NCBI RefSeq assembly: GCF_026339735.1
Contig: NZ_JAPEQG010000002.1
Location: 1,054,001 to 1,118,000, forward strand
Direction of reading: 5' to 3'
DNA: 64,000 bases
From: Streptomyces sp. NBC_01669
GTDB taxonomy: Bacteria; Actinomycetota; Actinomycetes; Streptomycetales; Streptomycetaceae
The stretch's first letter is position 1. Each line of letters starts with the position of its first letter. The notes beneath the pieces are model-generated. The model ran no database searches. It worked only from the letters and a program-made list of their open reading frames with translations, and was not told where the DNA came from. The position numbers and the translations under genes were made by a program. Below are positions 34,577-44,301 of the stretch, piece after piece.

Positions 34577-35137
34577 CTATGCCGGTTGGGCTTCGCGACG
34601 GACCAGCCCGGCCCGTAGGACGTTGAGAGCCCCGACTGTGTCCGCGTGCGCGGTGTGGCCGCAGGCGACGCAGTGGAACGTCTCCTGTGTGGGCCGGTTC
34701 TCCTTGGTGGTATGCCCACACTGGGGGCATCGCCGGGAGGTGTTGCGGGGGTCCACGGCCATCACTTCCCGCCCGGCACTCTCAGCCTTTGCGTTCAGGA
34801 TCGCGAGGAACACCCCCCATCCGGCATCCGATATCGAGCGGTTCAGCCCGGCCTTCGCGGCGGCCCCGTTGGGCAGGAAGCTGCCCGGCTTGTCGGGGTC
34901 GGGCTTCGGTTCGGGGGCCTTGCTCATGGTGCGGATCTTGAGGTCTTCGTGCGCGATGAGGTCGTGTTCCCGCACGAGGCCGAGGGCGGTCTTGTGGGCG
35001 TGGTCCAGGCGCTGGCACCGCACCTTGCGGTGCAGACGTGCCACCGTCTCCACGGCCTTGCGGCGGCGCTTGCTTCCGCGCTTGCACCTGCTCAGTGCCT
35101 GCTGAGCTGCTTCGAGCTTCGCTGCGGCCTTGACCGG
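34577..35137 (-). pseudogene. TnpB C-terminal half, 5'-truncated
   Basis: About 185 residues nearly identical to the 3' half of the TnpB at 8053-9267: Glu in LIAHEDLKIRTM, zinc pairs CPQCGH and CVACGH, final Asp in HADTVGALNVLRAG. Residues before KLEAAQQALSRC are replaced by antisense of a dicarboxylate-symporter gene, so the first catalytic Asp is lost. The nuclease is dead, but the right-end hairpin remains. Confidence 0.88.
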
Positions 35138-35149
35138 CTGGCTGTGGCC

Positions 35150-35822
35150 ATCGGTAGGAGTAGCCCTCGAGCCGGTCGGCACCACATTCGTCGCGGCGAT
35201 CAAGATGCTCATCACCCCGATCGTCTTCCTGACCATCGTGGCGGGCATCGGCAGCGTCGACAGCCTCGGCCGAGTCGGCCGGGTAGGGCTGAAATCCCTC
35301 GCGTATTTCCAGGCAGGCACCCTCGTCGCGCTCCTGGTCGGGCTGATCGCGGTCAATGTGTTCCAGCCCGGCGCCGGCGTCCACGCCCACCCAGGCGACC
35401 TCCACCTGCAGGGCGATGCCGCCCAGTACGTGAAGGACGGGCAGGGACAGAGCTGGTGGCACTTCATCACCGACCTGGTGCCCGAGAGCGCCGTCGGCGC
35501 CTTCGCCGAGGGCAACATCCTCCAAGTCATCTTCTTCTCCGTGCTCTTCGGTATCGCGCTCAAGGCCGTCGATCCGATCGGTGAGCCCATCGTGGACGGC
35601 GTGCCCCGGCTCGGCGCAGCGATCTTCAAGATCCTTCACTACGTCATGCTGGCCGCCCCCGTCGGCGCGTTCGGAGCGATGGCCTACACCACCGGCAAGT
35701 ACGGGGTATCCACCCTCACCAGCCTGGGCCAGCTCATCGGCCTCTTCTACGGCACCTCGGCATTCTTCGTCATCGTGATTCTGGGCAGCGTCACGGCGCT
35801 CCTGAAGATCAACATCTTCCGG
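35150..35822 (+). pseudogene. C4-dicarboxylate/proton symporter (DctA-like), internal fragment
   Basis: VALEPVGTTFVAAIKMLITP, FLTIVAGIGSVDSLGRVGRV, WWHFITDLVPESAVGAFAEG and NILQVIFFSVLFGIALKAV are the central transmembrane region of DAACS-family symporters. The first roughly 60 residues are replaced by tnpB and the C-terminal roughly 190, including the substrate-binding NxxD region, are missing after NIFRHRE. A fused relic. Confidence 0.85.
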
Positions 35823-35824
35823 CA

Positions 35825-36070
35825 CCGCGAATCCGCCGTGCTCCCAGGTGTCATCGCCGTGCCCGGTACCGGCCCCGTAGTGGGCGTCCCCGGTATGACG
35901 GACGGTGTAGACGAAGACGCCGCCCGGCCTCAGCACCCGGCGCACCTCGCCGACCAGGGCATGGATCTCCTCCTTGGCCAACACATGCATCAGGAAGCGG
36001 CTGCGCTGCCACTGCAGGGCCAGCACCCAGGCAAGAGCGTGGCAGGCATGGGCAGGAAGGGCACGCTCCC
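35825..36070 (-). pseudogene. Class I SAM-methyltransferase fragment
   Basis: Minus-strand FLMHVLAKEEIHALVGEVRR followed by VLRPGGVFVYTVRHTGDAHY and GAGTGHGDDTWEHGGFAV is the post-I/II region of small SAM-dependent methyltransferases. The SAM-binding glycine loop before it is lost or shifted, and the C-terminus is cut at the symporter fragment. Confidence 0.7.
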
Positions 36071-36181
36071 GACTCCGCACCAGTTCCCCTCACGGCAGTG
36101 GCGGCCTCCAGGCTCCGATCTCCTCTGCCTGTCCTGGGAGCAGCTGACCACGTCTGTGCGGTCGCCCCGTGCTTGGGGCGC

Positions 36182-36223
36182 CCCCCATCCCCCATCCCCC
36201 ATCCCCCATCCCCCATCCCCCAT
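36182..36223. repeat. Heptanucleotide tandem repeat (CCCCCAT)x6
   Basis: Six exact copies of CCCCCAT, 42 bases. A likely slippage hot spot at the end of the degraded methyltransferase segment, with no open gene across it. Confidence 0.95.
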
Positions 36224-36370
36224 CAAGTATTTCGGCTATACCGAGACAGTAGGTCCCGCTGAGAACTGAGCGTCGTAGTTCGCCAGGCTGGCCATCGACG
36301 ACGCTCAGTCGCAGTGGGAGCGCCGCCGCGCCACGGTCGGGCGCCCACTCGCCGTGTGAGCCACGTTGGG

Positions 36371-36392
36371 CGACTCCTCAATTGAGGAGTCG
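36371..36392. promoter_or_regulatory. Palindrome upstream of ParA module 1
   Basis: Perfect 22-bp palindrome with core CTCCTCAATTGAGGAG, 230 bases upstream of parA-1. The related CTCCCCAATTGGGGAG occurs upstream of parA-2 (40378-40393) and of the parA remnant (42126-42141), so it is a shared operator or centromere-like site. Confidence 0.75.
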
Positions 36393-36620
36393 ATAAGCCT
36401 GCTATATGGCGTGCTAGTCGTATCGCTAAGGGTTGCACCATAAGTCGCGTTTGGTGTCGTTCGCATCATGTCGGCGGTTGCGATGTTGGACGGTGCGGCC
36501 AGCCGGGTGGATGGCCGCACCGCCGCGCTTCGCGACTCGCGTGTCCTATGCGCCGGACCTCGCACCCCCCATACCGTCGATGATCACATGATGTCCATTT
36601 TGTGACTGGAGGTGATCTCT

Positions 36621-37604
36621 GTGCCCACCGATGTCGTCTCGCTCCAGGCCATTGGTCTGACCGAGGTGAAACGCGCACTACGGCGCCGCCTTCAACTCGT
36701 GGCGGAAGGCGTGCATCAGACCAAGGTCTTCGTGGTTGTCAACGGCAAGGGCGGAGTCGGCAAAAGCTCCCTGTCCGCAGCCCTGGCCGCCGCCTGGGCT
36801 GCTATCGGGCTGCGAGTCCTGCTCATCGAAATGGACGAGCAGGGAAACAACGGCGAGGACCTCGGAACCACCGGAACCGTACTCGCAGATGACGGCGAAG
36901 CTCAGGCCGCCGCCATCCTCGATGGCAAACCGCTCACCCCGACCGGCGAGGCACGCCCGGGGCTGTTTGTCGTCCCCGGCGGAGCTGTCCTCGAGGACGT
37001 CATCGAAGAGTTGTACTGCCAGCGGCGTCTCGCCTCACGTTGCGAGAGCCCTGAGGACCAGTCCGCATGGATGGGTATGTACGCCGCGGCGATCGATGCT
37101 GTCCGCGACCTCTACGACGTGATCGTCCTCGATGTGGCACCCGGCTCGGAACCCCTGCAGCTCCAGGCCCTCGCCGCAGGGGACTTCGTGCTGGTCCCCT
37201 CCAAGTCCGACCCGTCCTCACGCAAGGGACTGCGTACCGTGGCCCGACGCTTCGGCCAAGCCCGCGCTCTCAACCCCATGCTCCGCTTGCTCGGTGTCGT
37301 CATCTTCGGCACCAATGCCAGCGCGACGAACATCCAGACCAAGATCAAGGGGCAGCTGGAGGAAGACCTCAATGGCGCGGCCCCTGTCTTTGACCAGACA
37401 ATCCGCCACGTCGAGGCAGCGGCCGTCGCCTGCCGGCTGGCCGGACGGGTTGCCCACGAGATGCGGAGCAGTACCGCGATCGAACCCAGTGTCCGGCGGT
37501 CCATGAAGGCGCTGGCAGGGGACTACCAGTCCCTGGCCATCGAGATCATGCAGGCGAAGACCGCGCTTGACCGCGGCACCAGAACGGAGAGCGAAGCGGC
37601 ATGA
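36621..37604 (+). CDS. ParA-family partition ATPase (module 1)
   Basis: A 327-residue ATPase. The deviant Walker A NGKGGVGKSS, the LLIEMDEQGNNGEDLG motif and a Walker B-like YDVIVLDVAPGSEPLQ are intact. An N-terminal extension of about 30 residues (MPTDVVSLQAIGLTEVKRAL) precedes the fold. I choose GTG 36621 because a full-strength GGAGGTGATC (36608-36617) sits four to eight bases before it; an in-frame GTG at 36612 lies inside that site. ParA ATPases move plasmid copies apart together with a DNA-binding partner, here the gene that overlaps its stop. A palindrome at 36371-36392 lies upstream. Confidence 0.9.
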   Translation: MPTDVVSLQAIGLTEVKRALRRRLQLVAEGVHQTKVFVVVNGKGGVGKSSLSAALAAAWAAIGLRVLLIEMDEQGNNGEDLGTTGTVLADDGEAQAAAILDGKPLTPTGEARPGLFVVPGGAVLEDVIEELYCQRRLASRCESPEDQSAWMGMYAAAIDAVRDLYDVIVLDVAPGSEPLQLQALAAGDFVLVPSKSDPSSRKGLRTVARRFGQARALNPMLRLLGVVIFGTNASATNIQTKIKGQLEEDLNGAAPVFDQTIRHVEAAAVACRLAGRVAHEMRSSTAIEPSVRRSMKALAGDYQSLAIEIMQAKTALDRGTRTESEAA

Positions 37605-38326
37605 GCGATGTGACCAGCACGCCCACGAAACGGGGCGGCCTTCCCGATGATGACGGCTTGGAGGCCTTCGCCGCAGCGGCCGGCACCGCCTTCAGCCCGC
37701 AGCCCATCCGCCGGCGGGCCCCCGTCCCGGATCCGCCCGCCACCGAGGCCGCTCCCGCACCGTTGGCACCCACCCAAGCAGATCCCGAGCCCACTCTGCC
37801 CCCACGTGCCGAACCGGACAACGCGCGGCGCACGGAATCGGCGGTCGTCGTCGAAGTCAGGATGCCAACGGGGGAGAGGGGGCAGGAGGCAGGCCAGTGC
37901 ACGATCATGGTCAGCTCCGACGTACGTAAGCGGTTCGCGCACTACCAGCTCACGCAGAAGCTGAAGACCGGCCACGAGCCCACGAACGCTGTGGTGGTGC
38001 GTCGCGCTGTTCTCCACGCCAAGAACCAGGACCTTTTTGCGGCCCTGCGCGAGGAACTGCGCCACCGTCGCCAGCCCGTCCAGGAGGAAGATCTCGACCC
38101 GGACGGGCTGTTCGGTGATGTGCCTGCCCGGCGCACGGCACGAGGGTCGGTCAAGGACAGCCGTCAGCAGAGCTTCCGACCATCCACCCGCGAACTCGCG
38201 GTCATCGACGCTCTCGCTGCGGCGTACGCGTTCCCGAACCGGTCTGACTTTCTCAACAGTGTTCTGGGCGCATTCTTGCCGGACCTGCCCGACGGTCCCC
38301 GCAAGCGAGGGCACAACCAGGCGTGA
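37601..38326 (+). CDS. Probable partition partner of ParA module 1
   Basis: A 241-residue protein overlapping parA-1 by four bases (ATGA). Residues 1-85 are Pro/Ala/acid-rich and likely disordered. Two small helical regions follow: about 85-150 (VEVRMPTGERGQEAGQCTIM, VSSDVRKRFAHYQL) and about 185-235 (RPSTRELAVIDALAAAYAFP, NRSDFLNSVLGAFLPDL), both resembling ribbon-helix-helix folds. Position and architecture fit the centromere-binding adaptor of a ParA system. No ParB (Noc/KorB) domain is seen. Binding to the CTCC-AATT-GGAG palindromes is the obvious but untested idea. Confidence 0.65.
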   Translation: MSDVTSTPTKRGGLPDDDGLEAFAAAAGTAFSPQPIRRRAPVPDPPATEAAPAPLAPTQADPEPTLPPRAEPDNARRTESAVVVEVRMPTGERGQEAGQCTIMVSSDVRKRFAHYQLTQKLKTGHEPTNAVVVRRAVLHAKNQDLFAALREELRHRRQPVQEEDLDPDGLFGDVPARRTARGSVKDSRQQSFRPSTRELAVIDALAAAYAFPNRSDFLNSVLGAFLPDLPDGPRKRGHNQA

Positions 38327-38352
38327 AGAAGCTATCGGCGCGCGGCCACAAC

Positions 38353-38389
38353 GAAGGGGGGCGACCCCGCAAGCAGGCCGCCCCCCTTC
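38353..38389. terminator. Bidirectional hairpin terminator
   Basis: GAAGGGGGGCG (38353-38363) pairs with CGCCCCCCTTC (38379-38389) between the convergent ends of partition modules 1 and 2. It serves both directions. Confidence 0.85.
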
Positions 38390-38404
38390 TTCTGCTGCGT
38401 GCTG

Positions 38405-39343
38405 TCAGGGAGTTGTCTTCCGCACGGCGATCGCCCGCTCGATCTTGCCGAGCGCGGCCGCGATCTCCGTCACCATCAGCACTGCGGCCTCTGGGTGCTC
38501 GTCGATCGCGCGCCGCACCACCGGGCGGCTGATACCCCTCGCAGCGTCTTTGAGATGGGCGAGTGTCTGCATGAGCCGGCGAACGTCCTCCGACTCGGTC
38601 GGGTCGGGCTTCCTGTCGGCCTGCCCCTCGGTCGCGTCTGCCGGCTCGGCGGACCGGCCCGGCTCTCCGCTCGGGTCCACCGCTCCATTGCTGGACTCGG
38701 TCGCCCGGGCCAAGGGCGCGGGCTCAAGGATGTTACGGACCACGCGGGCAACGTCTGCGGGAGATTGACCTGAAGAACTGGCGGGCAGCTGGCTCACCAC
38801 GTCCTTCAGGGCGCTGCTCGTTACGCGTGCTCCCGCTCGTGCCACGGTGTCGTAGACCGCTACTGCGGCAGCCTCACCGTGGCTCTTGGCCACGGGAGTC
38901 AGTTCCCGGACCTGGGATTCCCGCGGACGCCAGCCCAGGCCTGCGAGAGTTTCTCCTATCCGCCACTCGGACATCAGCCGCTGAGCGTGGGACTCGGAGA
39001 TCTCCCAGTTGATCCAGACGTATTCGGCGAAGTTCGGGACCCCGGAGTTGCGGTGAAGGTTGCCGGTCTTCATCGTTTCCAGGGACTTACCGGCAATCCA
39101 GAAGGCCTTGTGGAGGTTGTCGACGCCTGCTTTGCATGCCTCGAAGGTCTGCTGCTCCTGGGGCGTGAGTTCGCCGTCGCCGGCGGGCGGGCGGGGGAGT
39201 GGGATCGACTCCAGGGTGGTGCCGACGGGCGCCTTGATGACGACACTGGCGTCCCGCACTACGGCGGGATAGCCACCTCCCATGAGTCCGGTGCCTACGG
39301 TCTGCGTCGTTCCCGGCTCGTCGTCGCTGAACAGGTCGCCCAT
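38405..39343 (-). CDS. Probable partition partner of ParA module 2
   Basis: A 312-residue protein whose ATG overlaps the parA-2 stop (TGATG). Residues about 60-170 form a helical domain with a conserved-looking run KAFWIAGKSLETMKTGNLHR, FAEYVWINWEISESHAQRLM and WRIGETLAGLG, like a DNA-binding or 'ParB-like dimerisation' helix bundle. A Ser/Pro/Glu-rich linker separates it from a C-terminal helical part (DVRRLMQTLAHLKDAARGIS). No classical ParB box. Coupling to a ParA gene argues for a segregation role. Confidence 0.6.
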   Translation of the reverse strand: MGDLFSDDEPGTTQTVGTGLMGGGYPAVVRDASVVIKAPVGTTLESIPLPRPPAGDGELTPQEQQTFEACKAGVDNLHKAFWIAGKSLETMKTGNLHRNSGVPNFAEYVWINWEISESHAQRLMSEWRIGETLAGLGWRPRESQVRELTPVAKSHGEAAAVAVYDTVARAGARVTSSALKDVVSQLPASSSGQSPADVARVVRNILEPAPLARATESSNGAVDPSGEPGRSAEPADATEGQADRKPDPTESEDVRRLMQTLAHLKDAARGISRPVVRRAIDEHPEAAVLMVTEIAAALGKIERAIAVRKTTP

Positions 39344-40275
39344 CAGGCCGTTGCCTTCCTGCAGTGCTCATAGATTTCGGTGGTCAAGGCCCGCATGTCA
39401 TCCGCCAGGCCGACGATGGCCTCCGGTACGACGTCCGCGACCTTCGCGCGGCCGGCAGCTACGTCGTAGCCGCGGGCGCTCATGGGGAGGAGTTCGGCGT
39501 ACTCCGAGAACAGCAGACCTTTCTTGCGTGCGTTCCGGGCGGGCTTTTCCCGATAGCCGACCACGGTGGAGAGGATGGGAGTCGAGCTGCCGAGGACTCC
39601 CCGGATGTCTTCCTTCACCTCGGCGTGCATTGACGTGGCAGTCGGGTTCGAGGCGTAGAGGAAGGCGCCTCCTACCCGCAGGTCCGGGTTGATCTGACGG
39701 CGCACCATCTTGAAGTTCCGGCTGATGCGCTCCATGCCCAGGATGGAGGAATCATCCGAACGGGTGGGCACCACCAGGACGCGGGCCGCGGCGATGGCGA
39801 GCTGTTCCAGGGAGTCGTTCTCCGGGGCGCTGTCGATGACGATCTGGTCGTACCAGCCGGCGATCGGCGCCAGTGAGCGGGCCAGGGCGAGCGCGACGCC
39901 GGCGCCTTCGGTCATCATCCGGTGCATCAGCAGCTGGATCAGCTCGCCGACTGCTTCACCGCCTGGCACCACGTCAAGGTTGGGGCGCACTTCACGTACA
40001 GGCAGCAGCGGGATCCGCTCATAGACGGAGCGATACAGGCCTTGGCCGTTTATGACTGACGGGCCATCCGGGTGTATGCCCTTGCCGAACCTCTTGATGC
40101 CGAGATCGTCATCGTCTTGGCTCGTCACGCAGATCAGCAGGGTGCGCTGACCCTCTGCTGCCGAGGCTGCCGCCAAGTGTGCGGCGATGGTGCTCTTGCC
40201 GACACCACCTTTGCCAGTGCCGACGATGACGCTGTTCGTTGGCGGGTCGATCAGTTCCACGGGATCGTTGAGCAC
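39343..40275 (-). CDS. ParA-family partition ATPase (module 2)
   Basis: A 310-residue ATPase with Walker A GTGKGGVGKST, an acidic strand after LLICVTSQDDDDLGIKRFGK and Walker B-like YDQIVIDSAPENDSLEQ. GTG 40275 is chosen since AAGGAGG lies nine bases upstream (40285-40291). The C-terminal half (SDDSSILGMERISRNFKMVR) is typical of ParA/Soj. The same-family remnant at 41945-42105 and the palindrome upstream of both show that this module was once duplicated. The gene downstream is translationally coupled. Confidence 0.9.
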   Translation of the reverse strand: MLNDPVELIDPPTNSVIVGTGKGGVGKSTIAAHLAAASAAEGQRTLLICVTSQDDDDLGIKRFGKGIHPDGPSVINGQGLYRSVYERIPLLPVREVRPNLDVVPGGEAVGELIQLLMHRMMTEGAGVALALARSLAPIAGWYDQIVIDSAPENDSLEQLAIAAARVLVVPTRSDDSSILGMERISRNFKMVRRQINPDLRVGGAFLYASNPTATSMHAEVKEDIRGVLGSSTPILSTVVGYREKPARNARKKGLLFSEYAELLPMSARGYDVAAGRAKVADVVPEAIVGLADDMRALTTEIYEHCRKATA

Positions 40276-40377
40276 CGGAACCGGCCTCCTTGCGTACCCC
40301 TCTTGCCGCGTCCGGAGTGGCGCGGCAACCGGCATCCTGGCACACCGCCCTCGGTCCATGGACCGATACCGGAGGAA

Positions 40378-40393
40378 CTCCCCAATTGGGGAG
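40378..40393. promoter_or_regulatory. Palindrome CTCCCCAATTGGGGAG upstream of ParA module 2
   Basis: Perfect 16-bp palindrome 103 bases upstream of the parA-2 start. Identical to 42126-42141 and one base per arm different from the core at 36374-36389. Confidence 0.8.
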
Positions 40394-40929
40394 CTTGAGG
40401 CGCGGCCCATTTCTCCCCAGGGCATCGCCAGCCGAGCATGTCCGCAAGGTTGGGCGAGGGCCGTCCTGACACCGAGAGGCGCTGCCGTTCAGGGCCGCTG
40501 CTGCGATCAGCCGGGATGACGGAGAGATAGCCATGCCGGCGATTGTCGCCATCACCGGCGTGGAGTCGAGAGGTACCCCCGTGCTCGGGACACCGGGGGT
40601 CGGCCTTCAGCGAGACGAGCAACCAGGTCGTCACGTTTCATCGAGACCGGTGGACCGGTGATGAGAGGGAACGATGCATTGGGCTAAATCGGTAGTTGCG
40701 TGCGAAGCCACTGAAAAGCGACCCGCAGAATGGCACCTTACGCGCCCGATCTCGAAGTAGTCGGTATGACGCAGTGTCGGGGCTCCTGGTGGGCCGCCAG
40801 GGAGCCGTACAGCCGTTTTCCCTGCCACCAAAACGGCGCCGAAGACTCCAAACGGTCGATGTATCGGTGTCTGAGGGCGACGAGCAGTTCGGCGACCCGG
40901 CGGCGGTAGGCGCGCAGTGACTGACATGC

Positions 40930-41868
40930 CTAGTTCCCGCGCCGGTGGCCGCGACCTCCTGCGCCGTGGACTCCTCGATTCTCGCCGGGCACGGCTTCAT
41001 AGAGCCGCCGTTCGCGCTCGGCCACGAGTGCGTGGCCGACGTCGGTGACGCGGTGACCGGCGTCGCTCCCGGCGACCTGGTCGTGGTGCCGTGGGCGATC
41101 AACTGCGGCACCTGCGCCAACTGCTGCGGCGGGCTCACCGCCCACTGCTCGTCGGTGCCGCACATGGCCATGTACGGGGCGCCGATCGGCGGCGACTGGG
41201 GCGGGCTCTTCTCCGACCTCGTCCGCGTACCGTACGCGGACGCCATGCTGGTCCCGCTGCCGCCCGGCCTCGACCCGGTCACCATGGCCTCGGCCAGCGA
41301 CAACTGGTCCCTGTCCTGGCGCCTGGTCGCACCCCACCCGAAGGCCCGGCCGGGTGCGCGCGTCCTGGTCGTCGCCCGGGGCAGCATCGGCCTGTACGTG
41401 TGTGACATAGCCCGCGCCCTCGGTGCCTCCGACGTCCTGTACGTCGACCCCGACCCTGAACACCGCTCCCTCGCCGAGAGCTACGGCGCGCGCACCGCCG
41501 AGGCGATCGACCCGGTCGCGCACGGCTTCGACCTCGCCGTCGACGCCACCGGCCGCGTCGACCAGCTCGCCCTCGCCGTCAGGTCCCTCGCTCCCGAGGG
41601 CGTCTGCGAGTCTGCCGGCAACCACTTCCGGCCCGGCGAACTTCCGCTCCTCGACATGTACCTCACCGGCGTCACCCTGCGCATCGCCCGCAACAACGTA
41701 CGCGCCCACATCTCCGACGCCCTCGACCTCGCCCTCTCGGGCACGGTCGCACCCGAACGCGTCGTCTCCCACGTCCTCGACCGGGAACAACTCCCCGACG
41801 CACTGCCCGAGAGGCACCTCAAGCCCGTCTTCGTCCTCGAAAACACCCCGCCCCAGGCAGCACGCTGA
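40930..41868 (+). pseudogene. Zinc-type alcohol dehydrogenase, 5'-truncated
   Basis: From VAATSCAVDSSILAGHGFIE onward this is a medium-chain dehydrogenase: GHECVADVGDAVTGVAPGD holds zinc-binding His-Glu, INCGTCANCCGGLTAHC is the structural zinc loop, and VARGSIGLYVCDIARALGAS is a Rossmann-like loop. The first roughly 30-40 residues are missing, so it is probably non-functional, although an in-frame GTG at 40945 could start a short form. It is wedged between two ParA-type segments, truncating the parA remnant. Confidence 0.8.
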
Positions 41869-41944
41869 CGACCGCACCGCGGCCCGCGACCACACACACC
41901 CGTCGTCGGTGGGGCTCGGACCAGCAGGGTGGACACCTCTGCAG

Positions 41945-42105
41945 TAACACTTGATACCGAGGTCGTCATCCTGCCTGGTGAGGCAGATCAGCAGCGTGCG
42001 CCGGTCCTCTGCTGCCAAAGCGCCGGCCAGATGTGCGGCGATCTCGCTCTTGCCGACGTCGCCCTTGCCCATGCCGATAGCGACGCTGTTCAATCCGCCG
42101 CCCAT
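41945..42105 (-). pseudogene. ParA remnant (duplicate of module 2)
   Basis: Minus strand MGGGLNSVAIGMGKGDVGKS followed by EIAAHLAGALAAEDRRTLLI and CLTRQDDDLGIK parallels parA-2 (NSVIVGTGKGGVGKSTIAAH). The Walker A has Gly to Asp and Thr to Glu changes, and the gene ends after about 53 residues at the dehydrogenase junction. The palindrome at 42126-42141 keeps its place upstream. Confidence 0.8.
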
Positions 42106-42125
42106 AAGGCGGCATCGAGGTCGGG

Positions 42126-42141
42126 CTCCCCAATTGGGGAG
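42126..42141. promoter_or_regulatory. Palindrome CTCCCCAATTGGGGAG upstream of ParA remnant
   Basis: Identical to 40378-40393. It has survived while the gene behind it decayed, so the site may have value of its own. Confidence 0.75.
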
Positions 42142-42350
42142 TTCACGGCACAGCCCAGTTTCCCCAAGGGGTTCTATCAACCCGTCGTCGGCGCAGGACG
42201 AGTGACGTACCGCCACTCAGCCATACACCGGCAGAGCCCAGTCCACTCGGCTGAGGGGCTCATACGGGTACGTACCGCCCTGTGACATCAGCTTGTCGTT
42301 CCCCCCGTGCATCTCACTACGCGGCCGGGCAGGCTCACGGAGCAGGGTGA

Positions 42351-42365
42351 TATTACGGCGTAATA
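42351..42365. promoter_or_regulatory. parS-like site 1, TATTACGGCGTAATA
   Basis: A 15-base palindrome around a central G, in the extended context CACGGAGC...TATTACGGCGTAATACTTGG shared with 44954-44968. A third, inverted copy (ATTACGCCGTAAT) is at 47114-47126, inside parB. Confidence 0.7.
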
Positions 42366-42369
42366 CTTG

Positions 42370-44300
42370 GCGTCCTGTTCCGGATCAGTGTGGGCAAGCC
42401 TCTGGCCTGCGGTCCCTGGAGACTTCTGGGACATGGTTTCCAGAGTCCCTCCCCGGTAAGCCCGGGCATCTGCGCTGGGAGGACATACGCCGGTCAGCCT
42501 CCGCGGAGACGTGGCCGTGGCTCGTTCATCAGATCTCGGAACTGTCGCAGGAGAAGATGGTGTTCTGGAGCAGTTCGGGAGTTCTTCGATGCCGCGCTCG
42601 GTGAAGTACACGCACAGGAAACGCTCCTCCAGGAGGCGGATCGCCTCATAGTCAAGGCCTGGCGCCTCATCCAGGAGCGCCAGCCCGGTCGCCTCGATCT
42701 CGAACCCTGGGTTCAGCTCGCCGAACACCGGCAGGCGATGGGTGGAGAGCCACTCGAAGGTGACCTCTTCCTCGCCGCACCGGTGCTCCGGCTCCTCGAT
42801 GCCGCGCTCGGTGAGCAAGGGGAACTCCGGAACACAATCAGAGGAGCAGTAGCCCTTTGCCGGACGCGCGTTGGAGAGGCGCTGAGCAGGGAAGCCACCG
42901 CTTCGCCTCGGCACGCCGAGGCGAAGTGCAGGGACACCCGGCCGGCCCGGGTGCGGATCTGCGACTCGGGGCGCTGTGCGGGTACGCCCTGGATGGGGCC
43001 GCTGCGGAGATGGGCGATGCCGTGCCGCCCCTGGGGAGCGGGTTCTTCGTCGCTCCGAACTGGGCCCTGACTTGAGAGCATCTGGCACTGCACTGCGTCG
43101 CCCCTCACCGCCGGGGACGCACCACCGACTCCTGCTCCCCACATGCCTGACGGGATGGCCTCGGTCTCCTGCACGACCTGTGCGAAGGGGCGAGCAAGTT
43201 GACCGATGTACTCGTTACGCCGGGCATGCGGCCACCGCCGACGAGCCGCCTCCCTCTCCCTGGTCGCCGTCATGGACTGCGACAACGGCCGCGCCCGGCC
43301 ACCCGCCAGCCTCGACGCCCTGTGCGTCCTCCGTGCCCGTGCTGTGCCGTTCCGCCGAAATCCTGCCCGCCCTGCGGCAGAACATCGTGGCCGCCGGAGA
43401 CGGCATCGCTCTTTGGCGCCGCTAACCGGCCCGGACCCGACGCGGTCTGCGCGGATCTCCACCGCGGTCTGCGCTGGGCCATGGAAGCGGCCGGCAGCGC
43501 CGACCGGCTGCCCGACGCCGCATGGCGGCTGCGTGCGGAACCGTCTGGGACGTCCTCGAGGCCTACTGGTCCAAGGGCATCGCCTTGCTCTGCGACGCCC
43601 CCACCCGACCGCTGCCCGCCGCCGACGAACTGCTGGAGGCGCCGTGAAGTAGCCGTCCCTTACAGCCTGCCGCCCGACGTTCTACGGTCGGGGGCCAGCC
43701 GACTCACCTGCCGCCGCCGCGGAACACCGAGGAGCCTGATGTGCCAGAAGTGATCCCAGGACCGACGACGCCCCCGGCGCAGATGCCGTCGGCGCATGGG
43801 TCGTCCGCCAGGGAACCGGTGAATCCCACGACCGCATCGGCGCACTGCCGAACACGCCGCCCTGGCGGGATTTCGACGACTGACCACTGGTCGAGCCCGG
43901 CCCGACGGCGCCCCCCGCCGAGCAGCTGGGGGTCGCGCCGGCACATGGTCGAGCCGCACCGGCCTGTGCCACCGAGGGGCTGGAGATCGTCCACATCGCC
44001 CTTTACCTGCGCTGCTCGCTGCTGGTCACCGGGAAATCAAGGCTCCGGAAAGAGCACTCCCGCAGGCCGTCGCCCACGAGCCGGGCCGGGTTCTGCGCCA
44101 ACCGGCCGCGAGGGGACGGTGGTGACCCACGCGAGCCTGCGGTGGTGCCATGCGAACGCTCCCTGGTGTGGGACGGTCGCCCGCCGAGCGCCTCCGAACC
44201 TCCCGCACTCCACCATGAACGACCTGCCGCTCCGCCGGTTCCCAGGCCGCACGGGGAGCGGCAGGCTCACCAGGAAGTCCGCCCTGCCAGGAGAGTTCCC
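42370..44300. other. Degraded stretch without an intact gene
   Basis: Contains a minus-strand reading around 42600-42830 (EEEVTFEWLSTHRLPVFGEL, LALLDEAPGLDYEAIRLL) that may be part of a real but unrecognised protein. A plus-strand remnant lies at 43435-43647 (DAVCADLHRGLRWAMEAAGS, then after a frameshift VWDVLEAYWSKGIALLCDAP). Nothing else is convincing. Confidence 0.4.
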
Positions 44301-44301
44301 G

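Noticed and set aside
36182..36223. Telomere-like terminal repeat
   Set aside because: Streptomyces telomeres are palindrome-rich, not simple heptamer arrays; this lies internally in degraded gene sequence.
42600..42830. Confident gene call for the minus-strand EEEVTFEWLSTHRLP frame
   Set aside because: No clear start or ribosome-binding site, and the upstream part of the frame is low-complexity; kept only as a possible remnant.
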